Assembly: GCA_036782755.1 (NCBI GenBank)
Contig: DAIPYL010000033.1
Location: forward strand, 1 to 18,318
Length of the DNA: 18,318 bases
DNA from: Jeotgalicoccus sp036782755
GTDB lineage: Bacteria; Bacillota; Bacilli; Staphylococcales; Salinicoccaceae
Direction of reading: 5' to 3'
Part shown: one piece after another, positions 8,035-14,159 of the stretch
Position numbering within the stretch: position 1 is the first letter of the stretch
Layout of the letters: the number at the start of each line of letters is the position of its first letter
The notes under the pieces: generated by a model
What the model saw: the letters and a program-made list of their open reading frames with translations, nothing else
The model's database searches: none
What the model was told of the DNA's origin: nothing
Translations under genes and position numbers: made by a program

Positions 8035-8949
8035 TTATTTCTTAATAATAACGAGGTAGCGGTTAGGTTCCCGTCCTTCTGAGTACGTTTCTACATTTTT
8101 AATTCTGCTCAAAACGTGGTGCATTGTTTTACGTTCAAATGAAGGCATCGGCTCCATTTTAACCGGCTCGTTTGTGCGCATCGCTTTTTTTGACATATTG
8201 ATCGCGAGGCTTTCCAGTGTCTCACGGCGTTTTTCGCGGTAATTCTCGACATCGAGAAATACTGTGCCGTAGCTCTTATATATAGTATTGAAGTAATTTT
8301 GTGCGAGTTCCTGCAGGGCATTTAAAGTCTGTCCGCGCTTGCCGATAATTTTAGCCGCAAGATCTGCATGAAATTCAATCGTCAGCGTCGTATCTTTAAT
8401 ACTCACTTCGGTTTCGTTTGGAATGTTCATTTCATGCACAACACGTGAAATATAATCCGCCGTGTCATCCGCTGCATCGTTAATTGGTGATTCGCAGACT
8501 GTATGTTCATCTTCAACATCATCTGCAGATTCCATTTCAGCTGCCGCCGGCTGTTCCGCTTCAGGAACTTCAGGTTTATCAGCTTCTTCTGTGATTTCAG
8601 GTTCAAGTTCGGATTCTGCAGGCTGTTCCACTGTTTCAGGCTCAATCTGGACCGGCTCCGGCTGTACTTTAACCGGTTCGGAATCAGGTTTTTCGGCCGC
8701 TGTTTCTACAGGCTCCGCCTGAACTTTTGTGCTTCGCTGTTCAATCATCTCTTCAATAGAACCGTATGTTTTCAGTTCCGGGTTGATGACTGTCAGCTGC
8801 ACTTCTGCATCCCGCTTGCCAAAACCTAAAAACCCGCCGCTGCCGCCGTCAATTACTTCAATCTTAATATCGTCTTCAGTTACGCCAAGTTCGTTTAATC
8901 CTTTTGCAACTGCATCATCTACTGTCTTTTCAGTATAAATTCTGTACAT
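8035..8949 (-). CDS. jag: RNA-binding protein Jag/KhpB (Jag_N, KH and R3H domains)
   Basis: Jag (SpoIIIJ-associated; KhpB/EloR in streptococci) is a cytoplasmic RNA-binding protein that partners KhpA and affects cell elongation and division in streptococci. Domains: Jag_N at about 1-53, with the GFLGFGKRDAEV signature (39-50). A long acidic linker rich in Pro, Glu and Val (about 75-160) follows. A KH domain about 180-235 carries the loop IIGKRGQT (201-208), and an R3H domain has the R-x3-H pair R273/H277. Total length is 304 aa; I recall B. subtilis Jag as roughly a hundred residues shorter, most of the difference being the linker. The ATG has GGGGGTAG upstream. It lies 15 bp after rnpA and precedes mnmE. 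In Bacillus, yidC/spoIIIJ normally stands between rnpA and jag; it is absent here. Confidence 0.93.
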   Translation of the reverse strand: MYRIYTEKTVDDAVAKGLNELGVTEDDIKIEVIDGGSGGFLGFGKRDAEVQLTVINPELKTYGSIEEMIEQRSTKVQAEPVETAAEKPDSEPVKVQPEPVQIEPETVEQPAESELEPEITEEADKPEVPEAEQPAAAEMESADDVEDEHTVCESPINDAADDTADYISRVVHEMNIPNETEVSIKDTTLTIEFHADLAAKIIGKRGQTLNALQELAQNYFNTIYKSYGTVFLDVENYREKRRETLESLAINMSKKAMRTNEPVKMEPMPSFERKTMHHVLSRIKNVETYSEGREPNRYLVIIKK

Positions 8950-8964
8950 AATACTACCCCCGTA

Positions 8965-9303
8965 TTATTTAATACATTTCGCGATTTTTAAGACATGCAA
9001 TAATGATTTTTCCATCTCGTGATAGTCCATATCTTTGACGGGATTTCGTGCGATAACTACATATTCGCGCGGCTTCAGTTCTGTTTTATGGAGCTGGTAA
9101 AACGCGCGGATGCGTCTTTTGATCTGATTTCTCTTCACCGCGTTGCCGAGACGTTTGGACACACTGATGCCCAGTCTCAGGTGCGGAATTTCATCGTTCT
9201 GTCTTAAATAAACGACAAATTGTCTGTTGGCATACGATTTCCCGCGCTTAAACATAAGTTTAAAATCTTTTTCTTTTTTAATTCTATATCGCTTTTTCAT
9301 CAT
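8965..9303 (-). CDS. rnpA: Ribonuclease P protein component RnpA
   Basis: RnpA is the small basic protein cofactor of RNase P, which with the catalytic rnpB RNA removes 5' leaders from pre-tRNAs. The 112-residue, highly basic sequence has the N-terminal YRIKKEKDFK segment (6-15), the KRGKSYANR stretch (19-27), and the signature LGISVSKRLGNAVKRNQIKRRIR spanning about residues 44-66 that contains the RNxxKRxxR RNA-binding motif. Length is normal. Two adjacent ATGs (9303 and 9300) are possible; the upstream sequence GAAAGAG is a modest ribosome-binding site and does not decide between them. Unlike the usual rpmH-rnpA arrangement, a hairpin terminator and a candidate promoter separate it from rpmH, so it appears to head its own operon with jag, mnmE, mnmG, rsmG and noc. 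Confidence 0.96.
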   Translation of the reverse strand: MMKKRYRIKKEKDFKLMFKRGKSYANRQFVVYLRQNDEIPHLRLGISVSKRLGNAVKRNQIKRRIRAFYQLHKTELKPREYVVIARNPVKDMDYHEMEKSLLHVLKIAKCIK

Positions 9304-9333
9304 TATTACGCTCTTTCATATCTATGATTAATT

Positions 9334-9362
9334 ATTATACTAAAAAGCACCTGTTTTATAAA
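9334..9362 (-). promoter_or_regulatory. Candidate promoter of the rnpA-noc operon
   Basis: On the minus strand a perfect -10 TATAAT (9334-9339) stands 17 bp from a -35-like TTTATA (9357-9362, 4 of 6 consensus), about 30 bp upstream of the rnpA start. It lies directly downstream of the rpmH terminator, which is where a new promoter would be needed. The -35 is weak and the region is AT-rich, so this needs experimental support. Confidence 0.6.
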
Positions 9363-9379
9363 ACATCCGGTATTGGCGC

Positions 9380-9410
9380 AAAAAAAAAGATCATCCTCGT
9401 CAGATGATCT
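9380..9410 (-). terminator. Hairpin terminator between rpmH and rnpA
   Basis: Minus-strand stem of 8 bp (AGATCATC at 9388-9395 with GATGATCT at 9403-9410) and a 7-nt loop, followed by eight T (A 9380-9387 on the plus strand). It begins 5 bp after the rpmH stop. The stem is AT-rich, so termination may be partial and some read-through into rnpA is possible. Confidence 0.8.
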
Positions 9411-9415
9411 AATGG

Positions 9416-9553
9416 TTATGCAGAAAGAACTTTTCTTCCTTTTCTTCTACGGCGCGCAAGAACTTTGCGTCCGTTTTTAGTACTCATTCTCTCACGGAAA
9501 CCGTGTACTTTTGCACGTTTACGTTTATTCGGTTGATAGGTACGTTTTACCAT
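9416..9553 (-). CDS. rpmH: 50S ribosomal protein L34
   Basis: This 45-codon gene encodes L34, a tiny and extremely basic protein of the large ribosomal subunit. Translation gives the family pattern: MVKRTYQPNKRKR at the start, KVHGFRERMSTKNGRKVL in the middle, and a C-terminal ARRRRKGRKVLSA run. This is full length and nearly identical to the staphylococcal protein as I remember it. The ATG at 9551-9553 has a strong GGAGGTG ribosome-binding site. L34 marks the left border of oriC in most bacteria, divergent from dnaA, and does so here. It has its own promoter and is followed at once by a terminator, so it seems to be transcribed alone. Confidence 0.97.
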   Translation of the reverse strand: MVKRTYQPNKRKRAKVHGFRERMSTKNGRKVLARRRRKGRKVLSA

Positions 9554-9617
9554 TAATGACACCTCCGTTTAAATATATATATCTGTTTATATGTTCTCTT
9601 AGAATTGCAACTATTAA

Positions 9618-9646
9618 AGAATACCAAAAATAGGCTCTCTTTTCAA
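9618..9646 (-). promoter_or_regulatory. Promoter of rpmH
   Basis: On the minus strand TTGAAA (9641-9646) and TATTCT (9618-9623) are separated by exactly 17 bp, and the -10 is preceded by TGG, giving an extended -10 (TGnTATTCT). This is a strong sigma-A-type arrangement, about 65 bp upstream of the rpmH start, fitting a highly expressed ribosomal protein gene. Confidence 0.75.
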
Positions 9647-9696
9647 CTTTTTATTTGTTTTTTCTTCTATGAGATATCTGTCGTTCAATAATAAAT

Positions 9697-9974
9697 TGTG
9701 GATAACTTATTTTCAAGATAAAGTTATCAACAGCTTCAAAACGTTATTCCCCACAAATCCACAGTCTGTATGTAATTTTTTGTGGAAAAATGTTAATTCT
9801 GTGCATAACTCTTAAAACTATTGATATGTATAGCAGAATCAGTTATAATTCTACCCATATCGTTGTGGATAAGTGACTTTCGTACTGTAGTTATCCACAG
9901 AATGTGCATAAGTTGTGCATAACTTTTCTACGCCTGTGTATATTAGTTGTCCACAGCCTGTTATTTGTGAATAA
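9697..9974. other. oriC, upstream half: DnaA-box cluster between rpmH and dnaA
   Basis: DnaA boxes (TTATCCACA, either strand) fill the 435-bp gap between rpmH and dnaA. Perfect copies are at 9697-9705 (minus), 9864-9872 (minus) and 9891-9899 (plus). Single-mismatch copies are at 9724-9732 (plus, TTATCAACA), 9781-9789 (minus, TTTTCCACA), 9800-9808, 9903-9911 and 9914-9922 (all minus, TTATGCACA), 9947-9955 (plus, TTGTCCACA) and 9966-9974 (minus, TTATTCACA). This matches the incAB half of the Bacillus-type bipartite origin. Six of these lie in the dnaA leader downstream of its promoter, so DnaA probably also represses its own gene (inference). The rest of the gap holds the two promoters and AT-rich sequence. 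Confidence 0.9.
9821..9849 (+). promoter_or_regulatory. Promoter of dnaA
   Basis: TTGATA (9821-9826) and a perfect TATAAT (9844-9849) are spaced by 17 bp, close to the sigma-A consensus. Predicted transcription start is near 9856, giving a leader of about 130 nt that carries two perfect and four near-perfect DnaA boxes. This layout suggests autoregulation by DnaA as known in other bacteria. Confidence 0.85.
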
Positions 9975-9988
9975 GAAAGGAATATTTT

Positions 9989-11332
9989 ATGAGCAGTTTA
10001 AATAGTATTTGGGATAATGTCCTTGAAAATATAAGTGACAATCTCGCAACCGTCAGTTTTCAAACATGGTTTAAAGATACAAAACTGATTGATTTAAACA
10101 GTACCAATGCAATTGTAAAAGCTGATAACGAATTTCAGCAGGGCTGGCTGTCAGAAAAATACTCAACATTAATTGAAGATAGTATCTACAAAACGATTGG
10201 TGAAAAAGTTTCAGTTAAAATCGTCTTTCAGGACGAAAAACTGAGCGATGCATCATCCGCACAGAAAAATAATTCATCTGAGGAACACAGCACATCTGTA
10301 GATGTGCCTGTTAAACATGCATTAAATGCACAGCATACGTTCGATACGTTCGTAATCGGGAATGGCAACCGCTTCTCGCATGCTGCTTCTCTCGCAGTCG
10401 CCGAAGCACCTGCCAAAGCTTACAATCCGCTGTTTATTTACGGCGGAGTGGGTCTCGGCAAGACACACTTAATGCACGCAATCGGCAACTACGTGCTGGA
10501 ACACCGTCCAAATGCGAAAGTTGTTTATTTATCGAGTGAAAAATTTACAAATGAATTCATCAACTCGATCCGCGACAATAAAACAGAACAGTTCCGCAAC
10601 AAGTACCGCAATGTCGATGTACTGTTAATAGATGATATTCAATTTTTAGCAGGCAAAGAGTCGACGCAGGAAGAGTTTTTCCACACGTTTAACTCGCTGC
10701 ATGAAAATGATAAACAGATCGTTATCTCAAGCGACCGTACACCGAAGGAAATACCAACGCTTGAAGACCGTCTGCGCTCCCGCTTTGAATGGGGTCTGAT
10801 GACAGACGTGACACCGCCTGACCTGGAAACGAGAATCGCTATTCTGCGTAAAAAATGTGAAGAGGAAAATGTAGAGATTCCGAATGAAGCGATGATTTAT
10901 ATTGCAAACCATATTCATACGAATATCCGTGAACTTGAAGGTGCACTGACTCGCGTTGCAGCATATTCAAAAATTTCGAATCAGCCGATGACACCGGAAG
11001 TCGTTTCCGAAGCATTGAAAGATCTGGTTGTTACAACGAAGTCAAAACGCATGACCATACACGATATTCAGGTCGCGGTCAGCGAATATTACGGTATTCA
11101 TATCGATGAACTCGGTTCAAAGAAGCGGACGAAGTCAATCGCATTCCCGAGACACGTTGCAATGTATTTATCACGTGAACTGACGGACAACTCGCTGCCT
11201 AAAATCGGCGAAGTTTTCGGAGGCCGTGATCATACGACAGTAATACACGCACATGAGAAAATTTCGAAGCTTGTTTCAGAAGATGAGCTGTTCAGAGATG
11301 AACTGAAGGAAATCGAGAATAAGCTCAATTAA
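9989..11332 (+). CDS. dnaA: Chromosomal replication initiator protein DnaA
   Basis: DnaA binds DnaA boxes in oriC, oligomerises with ATP on DnaA-trios and unwinds the origin to load helicase. Domain I (about 1-80) begins with the IWDNVLENI helix and has the SFQTWFKD motif. Domain II is a short polar linker (about 82-110). Domain III is the AAA+ ATPase with Walker A GGVGLGKTH (152-160), Walker B LLIDD (212-216) and sensor/arginine elements around RLRSRFEWGL (261-270). Domain IV (about 350-447) has the DNA-binding signature GGRDHTTVIHAHEKI (411-425). Length (447 aa) is standard. The ATG has AAAGGA 7 nt upstream. The gene lies between the two halves of oriC, in the usual dnaA-dnaN order. All key residues are present. 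Confidence 0.99.
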   Translation: MSSLNSIWDNVLENISDNLATVSFQTWFKDTKLIDLNSTNAIVKADNEFQQGWLSEKYSTLIEDSIYKTIGEKVSVKIVFQDEKLSDASSAQKNNSSEEHSTSVDVPVKHALNAQHTFDTFVIGNGNRFSHAASLAVAEAPAKAYNPLFIYGGVGLGKTHLMHAIGNYVLEHRPNAKVVYLSSEKFTNEFINSIRDNKTEQFRNKYRNVDVLLIDDIQFLAGKESTQEEFFHTFNSLHENDKQIVISSDRTPKEIPTLEDRLRSRFEWGLMTDVTPPDLETRIAILRKKCEEENVEIPNEAMIYIANHIHTNIRELEGALTRVAAYSKISNQPMTPEVVSEALKDLVVTTKSKRMTIHDIQVAVSEYYGIHIDELGSKKRTKSIAFPRHVAMYLSRELTDNSLPKIGEVFGGRDHTTVIHAHEKISKLVSEDELFRDELKEIENKLN

Positions 11333-11348
11333 ATTTTAATGTGAATAG

Positions 11349-11439
11349 TGTGGATAAATGTTACACTGTAGTCAACACTTTGTACACATGTGGATAACTT
11401 CGTGCGTATAGTTTCAGTACGGTTTTCCACATATCCACA
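11349..11439. other. oriC, downstream half: DnaA boxes between dnaA and dnaN
   Basis: Perfect DnaA boxes lie at 11349-11357 and 11389-11397 (both minus orientation). Two tandem single-mismatch boxes follow on the plus strand at 11423-11431 (TTTTCCACA) and 11431-11439 (ATATCCACA), sharing one base. The last box abuts the GC-rich spacer and trio run of the unwinding region. This is the incC-type half of the origin; with the upstream cluster it would allow looping across dnaA. Confidence 0.9.
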
Positions 11440-11486
11440 GGCCCTACTATTATTACTATTATTTTATATACTATATATCTATTAAT
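11440..11486. other. DNA unwinding element with DnaA-trio-like run
   Basis: Immediately after the last DnaA box there is a short GC-rich spacer (GGCCC, 11440-11444). In-phase triplets TAC TAT TAT TAC TAT TAT TTT follow (11445-11465), then an almost pure A/T stretch to 11486. This reproduces the basal unwinding architecture described for B. subtilis: box, GC spacer, DnaA-trios, AT-rich region. Its place just upstream of dnaN is also the same. The melting position is inferred from that analogy. Confidence 0.85.
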
Positions 11487-11502
11487 AAGGAGTACTTTGC
11501 TT

Positions 11503-12636
11503 ATGAAAATCAGTATTAAAAGACAATACTTTATCGAACAATTAAATCATTGTTTAAAAGCTATTTCACCAAGAACAACACTGCCTATTTTAAACGGGAT
11601 AAAAATCGATGTCTCTGATGATCAAATGATACTTACCGGCAGTGATTCGGAAATATCTATTGAGATTACAATACCAACAGAAGTTGATAATGAAGAAATT
11701 CTTGAAATTGAAGAGCCAGGTTCAGTTGTATTAACAGGACGTTTCTTCGTAGACATTATTAAAAAGCTTTCCGGTGATTTTGTAGATCTGGAAACAACAG
11801 AAAACTTCCAGACTAAAATTACCGCAGGAAAATCAGAATTCAATTTAAGCGGCAATGATTCCAATCAGTATCCATTACTGCCTGAAGTTAACGATGCAGA
11901 CAGCCTTATACTTTCTTCTGCAGTATTAAAAACAATTATTAACCAGACTAACTTTGCAGTGTCATTATCTGAAACACGACCTGTGTTAACTGGTGTTAAC
12001 TGGAACTTTAACGAAGACCATATTTCTTTCACTGCAACAGACTCTCACCGTCTTGCATTAAGAAGACTGCTGGATAAAACATTCAACACGGAAATCTCAA
12101 ACGCAATCATTCCGGGTAAATCATTATCTGAGCTCAGCAAGATTCTGACAGACTCTGATGAAGATGTCGAAATTAACCTGTCACAAAACCAGGTACTTTT
12201 CACTTACGGCAATATGCGCTTTATCTCGCGTTTACTTGAAGGTAACTATCCGGATACAACACGTCTGTTCCCTGAAAACTACGAGACTAAAGTCAGCGTT
12301 AATAATTCGGAGTTTTATCACGCAATCGATCGTGTATCGCTGCTTGCACGTGAAGGCGGCAACAACGTCATCCGTATGACTGTGGAAAACAATAACGTGG
12401 AATTAACGTCGAACTCCCCTGAAGTCGGTACGGTAAATGAAGATATCAACGCTTCAGCTATTGAAGGCGAAGGAATTAAGATTTCGTTCAACTCTAAATA
12501 TATGATGGAAGCACTCCGTGCAATCCAGGACGAAGAAGTTACAATTGAATTCTTCGGTACGATGAGACCGTTCACTATTACACCGAGCGATTCATCTGAA
12601 GTTGTACAGTTAATTTTACCGATCAGAACATATTAA
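11503..12636 (+). CDS. dnaN: DNA polymerase III subunit beta (sliding clamp)
   Basis: DnaN forms the dimeric ring clamp that gives PolC/DnaE processivity and docks many repair and replication proteins. The 377-residue protein shows the three-domain clamp pattern, including ISPRTTLPILNGI near the N-terminus, LTGSDSEISIE, TNFAVSLSETRPVLTGVNW, the ATDSHRLALRR segment, FISRLLEGNYPDT, YHAIDRVSLLAREGGNN and the terminal LPIRTY. I set the start at the ATG at 11503, 10 nt after AAGGAG (11487-11492). A TTG two codons upstream (11497) is only 4 nt from it and less likely. It follows the downstream half of oriC and no convincing promoter of its own is seen, so transcription may come through from dnaA. 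A hairpin follows the gene. Confidence 0.98.
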   Translation: MKISIKRQYFIEQLNHCLKAISPRTTLPILNGIKIDVSDDQMILTGSDSEISIEITIPTEVDNEEILEIEEPGSVVLTGRFFVDIIKKLSGDFVDLETTENFQTKITAGKSEFNLSGNDSNQYPLLPEVNDADSLILSSAVLKTIINQTNFAVSLSETRPVLTGVNWNFNEDHISFTATDSHRLALRRLLDKTFNTEISNAIIPGKSLSELSKILTDSDEDVEINLSQNQVLFTYGNMRFISRLLEGNYPDTTRLFPENYETKVSVNNSEFYHAIDRVSLLAREGGNNVIRMTVENNNVELTSNSPEVGTVNEDINASAIEGEGIKISFNSKYMMEALRAIQDEEVTIEFFGTMRPFTITPSDSSEVVQLILPIRTY

Positions 12637-12673
12637 TCATGAACCTAATATTCGGGACTATGCCTTTTTTGAT

Positions 12674-12702
12674 AAAAAACAGGCCTCTGGTCTCTTTTTT
12701 TT
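12674..12702 (+). terminator. Probable terminator downstream of dnaN
   Basis: A short stem AGGCC/GGTCT (12681-12685 with 12689-12693, one G-T pair, 3-nt loop) is followed by C and eight T. An A-tract (12674-12679) on the other side can extend the hairpin past a C-C mismatch. The GC stem is only 5 bp, so strength is uncertain; it would separate dnaN from the yaaA promoter. Confidence 0.55.
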
Positions 12703-12703
12703 A

Positions 12704-12743
12704 TTTACCGGTAGGTAAAAGCCTTTTTGACTCTAAAAGCCTT
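12704..12743. repeat. Small dyad and 10-bp direct repeat before the yaaA promoter
   Basis: TTTACC (12704-12709), a 4-nt centre and GGTAAA (12714-12719) form a perfect 6-bp inverted repeat. Overlapping it, TAAAAGCCTT occurs at 12716-12725 and again at 12734-12743, 18 bp apart. These lie 26-65 bp upstream of the yaaA -35 hexamer. No family or binding protein is recognised. Confidence 0.5.
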
Positions 12744-12768
12744 CAAACGCTTTATTTGGGCTTAAATA

Positions 12769-12797
12769 ATGAAAATATATGAAAATTGTAGTATAAT
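12769..12797 (+). promoter_or_regulatory. Promoter of yaaA-recF-gyrB-gyrA
   Basis: A perfect -10 TATAAT (12792-12797) with ATGAAA (12769-12774, 4 of 6 matches to the -35 consensus) at 17 bp. It lies about 30 bp upstream of the yaaA start and just after the dnaN hairpin, where a new unit is expected. Confidence 0.65.
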
Positions 12798-12826
12798 GAA
12801 TGAGTATGTTATAGGAGGTTATGTCT

Positions 12827-13045
12827 ATGGAAACGATTCATTTGGATGGCATGATAACACTCGGTAAATTTTTGAAATATAAAAATATTATCGGCACCGG
12901 CGGAGAAGCTAAATGGTTTTTAAGTGAAAACGAAGTGTTTTTAAACGGAGAACCTGAAAACCGGCGCGGCAAAAAACTGCATGATGGTGACGAATTAGTC
13001 ATTACAGGTGTCGGCGAATATAAATTTAAGTATCCGGTGCAATGA
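12827..13045 (+). CDS. yaaA: S4 domain-containing protein YaaA
   Basis: A 72-residue protein of the YaaA family, an S4-type RNA-binding fold that sits between dnaN and recF across Bacillales. A role in ribosome assembly has been proposed for the family, but its specific function is not established here. The S4 pattern is visible: ITLGKFLKYKNIIGTGGEAKWF, then NEVFLNGEPENRRGKKLHDGDEL in the second half, and a VITGVGEYKFKYP strand at the end. I chose the ATG at 12827 because AGGAGG (12813-12818) is 8 nt upstream; an in-frame ATG at 12821 is only 2 nt from it. The stop overlaps the recF start as ATGA, indicating translational coupling. It is the first gene of a four-gene unit ending in gyrA. Confidence 0.93.
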   Translation: METIHLDGMITLGKFLKYKNIIGTGGEAKWFLSENEVFLNGEPENRRGKKLHDGDELVITGVGEYKFKYPVQ

Positions 13046-14145
13046 TACTAAACGAAATTAAACTCACAGATTTCAGGAATTATGATTCCCTGTCCCTGGC
13101 ATTTCATCCTAAGCTGAATATTTTTATCGGCCATAATGCCCAGGGGAAAACAAACCTGCTTGAAGCAATTTACTTTCTGTCGCTGGCTAAAAGCCACAGA
13201 ACATCAAAAGACAGAGAATTGATTCAGTTCGGTGCTGAAGACGCGTATATTAACGGGACCATTACGACTCTGCGCAGCACGCTGCCGCTTTCTATCGGTA
13301 TTGCGAAAGGCGGGAAGCGGGCCAAGGTGAATCATCTTGAAGTCGCGAAACTGTCACAGTACATCGGTCATTTGAATACGGTGCTCTTCGCTCCGGAAGA
13401 TCTCAACATAGTGAAGGGATCACCGCAGGTCAGAAGAAAATTTATTAATATGGAATGCGGTCAGATATCAAAAGTATATTTGAACCATTTATCCGACTAT
13501 AACAAGGTTCTTGCCCAAAAAAATCAGTATTTAAAATCGCGGAACGTCGACCAGATTATGATCGAAGTGCTGAATGACCAGCTTGCACATCATGCAAGTC
13601 TGATTATTTTAAAACGCGAGCAGTTTATCTCGACGATTGAACGCCACGCATCGAGAATTCATGCTGATATTTCAAATGGCAGAGAAATTTTAAACGTAGT
13701 TTATAACCCTAATATTAAATATGAGAGCGATACTCCGGAAGCATTGAAAGCGGAAATATCTGCTCTTTTAGCAGAAAATTTAAATAAAGAAATCGAACGC
13801 GGGACTTCACTTGTCGGCCCGCATCGGGACGATATCGGTTTTACGATTAATGATTTTGACGTTCAGACTTACGGCTCCCAGGGACAGCAGCGCTCTACTG
13901 CGCTGTCTGTGAAACTTGCGGAGCTCGAATTAATAAAAGAGGAAGTTGGAGAATATCCGGTACTGCTCCTCGACGACGTGCTCAGCGAACTCGATGAAGT
14001 GCGGCAGGCACATCTGTTAACTTCAATCAGAAACCGCGTGCAGACGTTTGTTACGACCACTTCAATCAGCGATATCAACCATCAGATTATGGATGATATG
14101 CAGCTCTTTGAAATAGAAAACGGCAAAATCAAAATCGATGAATAA
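13042..14145 (+). CDS. recF: DNA replication and repair protein RecF
   Basis: RecF is an SMC/ABC-like ATPase that, with RecO and RecR, loads RecA at single-strand gaps. Visible motifs are the LTDFRNYD N-terminal strand (8-15), Walker A GHNAQGKT (30-37) followed by NLLEAIYFLSLAKSHR, the ABC signature SQGQQRSTALSVKLAEL in the second half, and Walker B LLLDDVLSELD near the C-terminus. Length (367 aa) is standard. The ATG is embedded in the yaaA stop (ATGA), so it lacks an independent spacer and is probably translated by coupling. It is followed after 14 bp by gyrB. The dnaA-dnaN-yaaA-recF-gyrB-gyrA order is the conserved Bacillales arrangement. Confidence 0.98.
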   Translation: MILNEIKLTDFRNYDSLSLAFHPKLNIFIGHNAQGKTNLLEAIYFLSLAKSHRTSKDRELIQFGAEDAYINGTITTLRSTLPLSIGIAKGGKRAKVNHLEVAKLSQYIGHLNTVLFAPEDLNIVKGSPQVRRKFINMECGQISKVYLNHLSDYNKVLAQKNQYLKSRNVDQIMIEVLNDQLAHHASLIILKREQFISTIERHASRIHADISNGREILNVVYNPNIKYESDTPEALKAEISALLAENLNKEIERGTSLVGPHRDDIGFTINDFDVQTYGSQGQQRSTALSVKLAELELIKEEVGEYPVLLLDDVLSELDEVRQAHLLTSIRNRVQTFVTTTSISDINHQIMDDMQLFEIENGKIKIDE

Positions 14146-14159
14146 CGGAAGGTGAAAAC

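Noticed and set aside
8462..8722. An open plus-strand frame rich in Ser/Gly/Ala opposite jag
   Set aside because: It is the antisense reading of the repetitive Pro/Glu linker of Jag. It has no ribosome-binding site, and its composition is explained by the other strand.
11161..11185. CACGTG inside dnaA as a possible parS site (also one near 8440)
   Set aside because: Flanking bases match the 16-bp parS consensus at only about 11 and 10 positions, and both are explained by coding sequence.
11333..11502. A dedicated dnaN promoter in the dnaA-dnaN gap
   Set aside because: Several TATA-like strings occur in the AT-rich unwinding region, but none has a -35 at proper spacing; they are better explained as part of oriC.
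11497..11502. Upstream TTG start for dnaN (and the TTG at 8026 for mnmE, GTG at 4022 for noc, ATG at 12821 for yaaA)
   Set aside because: In each case the Shine-Dalgarno is too close or absent for the upstream codon and correctly spaced for the downstream one; family N-termini agree with the downstream start.
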